Source of the DNA: Flavobacterium tructae
GTDB lineage: Bacteria; Bacteroidota; Bacteroidia; Flavobacteriales; Flavobacteriaceae
Direction: 5' to 3'
NCBI RefSeq assembly: GCF_002217475.1
Contig: NZ_MUHH01000022.1
Coordinates: 83,697 to 147,696, forward strand
Length of the DNA: 64,000 nucleotides
The notes beneath the pieces were generated by a model. That model ran no database searches. It worked only from the letters and a program-made list of their open reading frames with translations, and had not been told where the DNA came from. Below, piece after piece: positions 59,927-64,000 of this stretch (positions are counted from its first letter, which is position 1; each line of letters starts with the position of its first letter). Position numbers and translations under genes: made by a program.

Positions 59927-61153
59927 ATGAATTTACTACTCCAAACCACTCAACATAATTTACAAGGACAAATTGCAGTAACCGGATCAAAAAGCGAAAC
60001 CAATCGTTTGTTGTTATTAAAGGCACTGTTCCCAAATATTACTTTAGCCAATACTTCAAACTCCGATGATAGTGAGGTAATGCAAAAAGCATTAATTGGC
60101 CATGACGAAATCATAGACATTCATCATGCAGGAACGGCGATGCGTTTTTTAACAGCGTATTTTGCAGTAAATGAAGGCCGCGAAGTAGTCATGACGGGTT
60201 CCAGCAGAATGCAGGAGCGCCCAATTAAGATTTTGGTAGAAGCTTTAGAACAATTGGGAGTTGAGATTTCCTATGAAAAAGAAGAAGGTTATCCGCCAAT
60301 TCGAATCAAAGGAAAAAAAGTAACCGCTTCAAAAGTAACTTTGGCAGCCAACGTAAGCAGTCAGTATATTTCGGCACTTTTATTAGTGGCACCAAAACTG
60401 GAGAATGGCTTAGAATTGACTTTAGAAGGTGAAATCACTTCGATTCCATACATCAAAATGACTTTGGCTTTGCTAAATGATTTAGATATCCAGACCAGTT
60501 TTGAAGGAAATGTGATCAAAGTATATCCAAAAACAGAAGTAGCTTCTAAAGAAATGGTAGTAGAATCAGATTGGAGTTCGGCTTCGTACTTCTTTAGTTT
60601 AGTGGCTTTGGCAGATACTGCTTCTATAACGTTAAGCAGTTACAAAGAAAACAGCTTACAAGGAGATTCTGAATTGGTATCACTTTATGAAAAATTGGGA
60701 GTGAAAACTACTTTTCAGAACAATAAAATGACTTTGGTCAAACAAGAGGATTTTAAGTTTGAAAATGTAAATTTTGAATTGAACAATACTCCGGATATTG
60801 CGCAAACAATAGTAGTAACTTGTTTAGGTTTGGGAATAGGCTGTCATTTAACAGGTCTTCATACCTTGAAAATTAAAGAAACAGACCGATTGGAAGCGTT
60901 GCGAATCGAGCTTACAAAATTAGGAGCTGACATTTCAGTAACCAATGACAGTTTGACTTTGGTGGCATCAGAAAATATTAAGCACAATGTGAAGATTGCG
61001 ACTTACAATGATCACCGCATGGCAATGGCATTTGCACCCTTGGCTTTAAAAGTGCCTATTGTTATTGAAGATGCCGAAGTAGTTTCAAAATCATACCCTG
61101 ATTTCTGGAATGATTTGAAAGTATTAAACTTTGAAATTGTCGAAACACTATAA
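59927..61153 (+). CDS. aroA: 3-Phosphoshikimate 1-carboxyvinyltransferase (EPSP synthase)
   Basis: Sixth shikimate-pathway step, joining shikimate-3-phosphate and PEP. The 408-aa protein is an inside-out alpha/beta barrel. Motifs: VTGSKSETNRLLLLKALF (near residues 18-35), HAGTAMRFLTAYFA (near 66), SSRMQERPIKILVEAL (near 90), SSQYISALLLVAP (near 143), and the catalytic-face DIAQTIVV and YNDHRMAMAFAPL (near 363). Slightly shorter than many homologues (about 427 aa). Monocistronic, with its own promoter and terminator. Confidence 0.94.
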   Translation: MNLLLQTTQHNLQGQIAVTGSKSETNRLLLLKALFPNITLANTSNSDDSEVMQKALIGHDEIIDIHHAGTAMRFLTAYFAVNEGREVVMTGSSRMQERPIKILVEALEQLGVEISYEKEEGYPPIRIKGKKVTASKVTLAANVSSQYISALLLVAPKLENGLELTLEGEITSIPYIKMTLALLNDLDIQTSFEGNVIKVYPKTEVASKEMVVESDWSSASYFFSLVALADTASITLSSYKENSLQGDSELVSLYEKLGVKTTFQNNKMTLVKQEDFKFENVNFELNNTPDIAQTIVVTCLGLGIGCHLTGLHTLKIKETDRLEALRIELTKLGADISVTNDSLTLVASENIKHNVKIATYNDHRMAMAFAPLALKVPIVIEDAEVVSKSYPDFWNDLKVLNFEIVETL

Positions 61154-61193
61154 AAAATAGAAGCTCATTTAAGAGCTGAACATAATTCAATAG

Positions 61194-61221
61194 CCTCCGG
61201 TTCCAACCGGAGGTTTTTTTG
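61194..61221 (+). terminator. Terminator of aroA
   Basis: A perfect 8-bp stem (CCTCCGGT / ACCGGAGG) with a 4-nt loop and a T run, 41 nt after the stop. Confidence 0.85.
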
Positions 61222-61388
61222 TGGATTTATTTTTGATTTTGATCGGGAAAAGCAACAGCGATTTTTCAGGAGTTCGGATTAAATGAACTTTGGTTTCTTC
61301 TAAAGTTAAAGAAAAGCTAAAACTTTCATTTTTAAGGAACTCTAAGGGGCAGTAAACCAAAGACTTTTGAAAATAAACAGCAAAACAC

Positions 61389-61420
61389 TTGACAACGCCT
61401 ATCTCACAATCGTATATTTG
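61389..61420 (+). promoter_or_regulatory. Promoter of queA
   Basis: TTG (61389-61391), 21-nt spacer, TATATTTG (61413-61420, exact match). The mRNA would have a leader of about 60 nt. Confidence 0.75.
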
Positions 61421-61484
61421 CACACGATTTACAATTTTAGATAAAAAAATCTAAAATCTACACTCTAAAATCAGCAATGTCAAT

Positions 61485-62534
61485 ATGAAATTATCACATT
61501 TTCAATTCAATTTACCAAAAGAACTTTTAGCAGAATTTCCAGCAGAAAACAGAGATGAGTCTCGTTTAATGGTAATCGATCGTCAAAAACAAACTATAGA
61601 GCACAAAATGTTCAAAGATGTTATCAATTATTTTGATGACGGAGACGTTTTGATCCTTAACAATACTAAAGTTTTCCCGGCACGTTTGTACGGAAATAAA
61701 GAAAAAACAGGAGCAAGAATTGAAGTTTTCTTATTAAGAGAATTAAACTCAGAGCAGCGTCTATGGGACGTTTTGGTTGATCCGGCCCGTAAAATCAGAA
61801 TTGGTAACAAACTTTATTTTGGCGATGACGATTCGTTAGTGGCTGAGGTAATCGACAACACCACTTCACGTGGTAGAACTTTACGTTTCTTATACGACGG
61901 TTCTTACGAAGAATTCAGAAATAAATTGACAGAACTTGGAGAAACTCCGATTCCTAAATACATCAACAGAGAAGTAACTGCTGAAGATGCTGAAAGATAC
62001 CAGACCATTTATGCAAAAGAAGAAGGAGCTGTAGCAGCACCAACTGCAGGTTTACACTTCTCGAAACACCTTTTGAAAAAATTAGAAATTAAAGGAGTAA
62101 ATTTTGCAGAAGTAACACTTCACGTAGGTTTAGGAACTTTTAACCCGGTTGAGGTTGAAGATTTGTCCAAACACAAAATGGATTCTGAAGAATTGATCAT
62201 CAGACAAGAAGCGTGTGATATCGTAAATGCTGCAAAAACAGGTAGAAAACGTATCTGTGCTGTTGGAACAACTTCAATGCGTGCCATTGAAAGTTCAGTT
62301 TCCTCTCAAAATACTTTAAATCCTTATGAAGGCTGGACGAATAAATTTATTTTCCCTCCTCACGACTTTAGTATTGCCAACTGTATGATTACAAACTTCC
62401 ACACACCGAAATCAACATTATTAATGATGATTTCTGCGTTCTGTGGTCATGATTTAATGAAAAGAGCTTACGAAGAAGCGATCAAAGAAGAATACAAATT
62501 CTATTCTTACGGAGATGCAATGTTAATTCTTTAA
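61485..62534 (+). CDS. queA: S-adenosylmethionine:tRNA ribosyltransferase-isomerase
   Basis: Adds the cyclopentene precursor of queuosine to the tRNA base preQ1 using SAM. The 349-aa length is correct. Signatures: [20 protein letters not shown] at the N-terminus, [15 protein letters not shown] (near 55-69), [18 protein letters not shown] (near 183-200), [14 protein letters not shown] (near 210-223), and [20 protein letters not shown] (near 302-321). Confidence 0.96.
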   Translation: MKLSHFQFNLPKELLAEFPAENRDESRLMVIDRQKQTIEHKMFKDVINYFDDGDVLILNNTKVFPARLYGNKEKTGARIEVFLLRELNSEQRLWDVLVDPARKIRIGNKLYFGDDDSLVAEVIDNTTSRGRTLRFLYDGSYEEFRNKLTELGETPIPKYINREVTAEDAERYQTIYAKEEGAVAAPTAGLHFSKHLLKKLEIKGVNFAEVTLHVGLGTFNPVEVEDLSKHKMDSEELIIRQEACDIVNAAKTGRKRICAVGTTSMRAIESSVSSQNTLNPYEGWTNKFIFPPHDFSIANCMITNFHTPKSTLLMMISAFCGHDLMKRAYEEAIKEEYKFYSYGDAMLIL

Positions 62535-62556
62535 TTAGAATTTATCTTATAGACAG

Positions 62557-62587
62557 ACCCGACAGGTTTTTAAAACTTGTCGGGTTT
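62557..62587 (+). terminator. CCCGACAGG-family terminator after queA
   Basis: Arms ACCCGACAGGTTTT and AAAACTTGTCGGGT (one mismatch or wobble), then T-rich. Nearly the same hairpin as after fbp at 32496-32528. Confidence 0.8.
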
Positions 62588-62601
62588 TCTATTTTATAAT
62601 G

Positions 62602-62650
62602 GTTTCAGGTTTCAGGTTCTGTTGGTAACTTGAAACCTGAAACTTGAAAC
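62602..62650. repeat. GTTTCAGGTTTCAGG hairpin repeat
   Basis: Arms GTTTCAGGTTTCAGGTT (62602-62618) and its near complement (62627-62643) with an 8-nt loop; the units are internally tandem (TTTCAGG twice). Another low-complexity intergenic element, just upstream of kynU. Confidence 0.6.
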
Positions 62651-62695
62651 AAAATAAACAATTTTTGTTATTTTAGCATTCAAAACAAAAACACA

Positions 62696-63973
62696 ATGAC
62701 TTTTCAAAATACACGCGAATTCGCGAAACAACTCGATTCAGAGGATATTTTAAATCACTATCAGGACCAATTTATATTTCCAAAAGTTAATGACAAAAGA
62801 GTGATTTATTTCACTGGAAACTCTTTAGGATTACAGCCAAAACGTACCAAAGCTTACATTGATGAAGTAATGAATGATTGGGCAGATCTTGCTGTAGAAG
62901 GTCACTTTTATGCCGAGAAACCATGGTGGGATTATCAGGAAAGATTCGCTGGACCCCTGAGTAAAATAGTGGGAGCTTTACCTTCTGAAGTAACGGTAAT
63001 GAATACTTTGACTGTAAATCTTCATTTGTTAATGGTGTCTTTTTATCAACCAACCGCAACTCGTTACAAAATCATCTGTGAGGAAAAAGCATTTCCTTCA
63101 GATCAATATATGTTTCAGAGTCAAGTACATTTTCATGGTTATAAAACAGAAGATGCGATTGTAGAAATCAAACGTCGTGAAGGAGAACATAATATTCGTC
63201 TTGAAGATATTCTGGCAAAAATTGAAGAAGTCGGAGATGAATTGGCTTTAGTGTTAATAGGAGGAGTAAATTATTATACCGGGCAGGTTTTCGATATGAA
63301 AACAATTACTGCCGCAGGTCAAAAAGTAGGAGCAAAAGTGGGTTGGGATCTGGCACATGCAGCCGGAAATATTAAACTACAGCTCCACGATTGGAATATA
63401 GATTTTGCTGCCTGGTGCAGTTATAAATATATGAACTCAGGACCGGGGAATGCTTCAGGTTGTTTTGTACATGAAAAACATCATAACAATCCGGATTTAC
63501 CAAGATTTGCCGGATGGTGGGGACATAACAAGGAACGTCGTTTTAAAATGGAGCCTAATTTTGATCCGGTTCATGGAGCAGACGGTTGGCAAATTAGTAA
63601 TTTACCAATACTTTCTTTAGCGCCTTATTTGGCTTCCGTTGAAATGTTTGCTGAGGTTGGAATGGATAACCTGATCGCAAAAAGAGATAAAATTACCGCT
63701 TATTTAGAGTTTATCCTACACGAAATTGATAAAGAGGTAAAAGGCAATTTTGAGATTATAACACCTTCAAATCTTAGTGAAAGAGCTTCTCAGCTTTCTG
63801 TTTTTCTACATGGAGAAGGAAGAAGCTTATTTGATTACCTGATGAAAAATGGCGTGATAACAGATTGGCGTGAACCCAATGTAATCCGTCTGGCACCGGT
63901 TCCGTTGTATTGTTCGTATGAAGACATGTATGATTTTGGGCAGATTCTTAAAAAAGGAATTTTAGGAGAGTAA
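62696..63973 (+). CDS. kynU: Kynureninase
   Basis: PLP enzyme that cleaves kynurenine (or 3-hydroxykynurenine) to anthranilate (or 3-hydroxyanthranilate) and alanine. The 425-aa length is normal. Motifs: FTGNSLGLQPKRTKAYI (near residues 40-56), the Trp/Tyr-rich EKPWWDYQERFAG (near 79-91), GGVNYYTGQVFDMK (near 189-202), WDLAHAAGNIKLQLHDWNID (near 219-238) and the PLP lysine in WCSYKYMNSGPGNASG (near 241-256). No other kynurenine-pathway gene is nearby, so whether it serves Trp catabolism or NAD synthesis cannot be told here. It ends 27 nt before the window end. Confidence 0.94.
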   Translation: MTFQNTREFAKQLDSEDILNHYQDQFIFPKVNDKRVIYFTGNSLGLQPKRTKAYIDEVMNDWADLAVEGHFYAEKPWWDYQERFAGPLSKIVGALPSEVTVMNTLTVNLHLLMVSFYQPTATRYKIICEEKAFPSDQYMFQSQVHFHGYKTEDAIVEIKRREGEHNIRLEDILAKIEEVGDELALVLIGGVNYYTGQVFDMKTITAAGQKVGAKVGWDLAHAAGNIKLQLHDWNIDFAAWCSYKYMNSGPGNASGCFVHEKHHNNPDLPRFAGWWGHNKERRFKMEPNFDPVHGADGWQISNLPILSLAPYLASVEMFAEVGMDNLIAKRDKITAYLEFILHEIDKEVKGNFEIITPSNLSERASQLSVFLHGEGRSLFDYLMKNGVITDWREPNVIRLAPVPLYCSYEDMYDFGQILKKGILGE

Positions 63974-64000
63974 GTCAAAGTATAATCCCGTGCAGATTCA

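Larger units (their letters stand above)
61154..61484. other. 331-nt spacer between aroA and queA
   Basis: Holds the aroA terminator (61194-61221) and the queA promoter (61389-61420), then an A-rich leader with an ATCTAAAAT-type repeat (about 61436-61470), also seen around 53925 and 48150. A leftward 78-codon frame exists but I do not support it. Confidence 0.5.

Noticed and set aside
61187..61423. Leftward 78-codon frame between aroA and queA
   Set aside because: It overlaps the aroA terminator and the queA promoter, has no recognisable domain, and its sequence looks random.
1..64000. CRISPR array, tRNA or rRNA genes, prophage, integrase
   Set aside because: I read for them and found none: no regularly spaced identical repeats, no cloverleaf-like gaps, no phage or integrase motifs.

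Overview
The window reads as a contiguous piece of chromosome from a Flavobacterium-like member of the Bacteroidota. The evidence is AT-rich DNA, promoters of the TTG / TAnnTTTG type, a type IX secretion (T9SS) C-terminal sorting domain, TonB-dependent receptors with carboxypeptidase-regulatory-like N-termini, many DUF families typical of this phylum (DUF4271, DUF4296, DUF3857, DUF3109, DUF5808), and several families of short dispersed intergenic repeats. I see no rRNA, tRNA, CRISPR array, insertion sequence, prophage or integrase. Most genes are core metabolism with small accessory patches between them.

Layout. 0-6 kb: Lrp/AsnC regulator flanked by a perfect 32-nt inverted repeat, DUF4271 + hemD, a divergent operon (polyprenol-phosphate mannosyltransferase, pyrC, DUF4296 lipoprotein) and an NAD-dependent epimerase. 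6-10 kb: tyrS, a divergent small coiled-coil/XRE pair, a probable Fe-S uracil-DNA glycosylase-type protein and a LuxE-like enzyme. 9.9-18.2 kb: a likely phosphate-starvation locus with a standalone T9SS sorting-domain protein, a beta-helix lipoprotein, a TonB-dependent receptor, a PhoB/PhoR-type two-component pair and a phosphate-selective-type porin. 18.2-24.3 kb: a glycosyltransferase, an Ala/Lys-rich exported protein with a PBCV basic adaptor domain, a 1143-aa putative outer-membrane protein and small membrane proteins. 24.5-29.4 kb: a cassette of membrane AraC regulator, outer-membrane receptor and lipoprotein, bracketed by two paralogous XRE regulators. 29.4-38.7 kb: aspartate kinase, acetyltransferase, fbp, TerB, HupE, dCMP deaminase, CtpA-type protease, short FAD protein, MarC, DUF3109. 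39-42.7 kb: class Ia ribonucleotide reductase nrdB-nrdA of eukaryote-like type. 43-45.6 kb: DUF1800/DUF1501 pair. 45.8-50.3 kb: phenylalanine/tyrosine operon (pheA, aminotransferase, tyrA, DAHP synthase-chorismate mutase). 50.4-64 kb: a large VIT/vWA protein with an embedded SusC-like plug, rsgA, dtd, two DUF3857 proteins, a MazG-like enzyme, aroA, queA and kynU.

Two regulatory readings are the most interesting. First, a 26-codon Phe/Tyr-rich leader peptide (45916-45996) sits between a promoter and a perfect GNRA-loop terminator directly in front of pheA. A leader segment can pair over 8 bp with the 5' arm of that terminator, so the arrangement is a complete candidate for ribosome-mediated attenuation of the whole Phe/Tyr operon. 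Second, the TonB receptor and the porin that flank the PhoB/PhoR-type pair each carry three TTAACA-like half-sites at exact 11-nt intervals, ending exactly 9 nt before a -7 element. This suggests a shared Pho-box-type activator architecture in this phylum.

Other points of interest are a catalytically intact transglutaminase-like protein followed by an apparently inactivated paralogue, a T9SS sorting domain with no cargo, a transcription terminator encoded inside a convergent gene, and a structured intergenic region carrying a micro-ORF in front of nrdA. All functional statements come from reading motifs and context; no database search was run.
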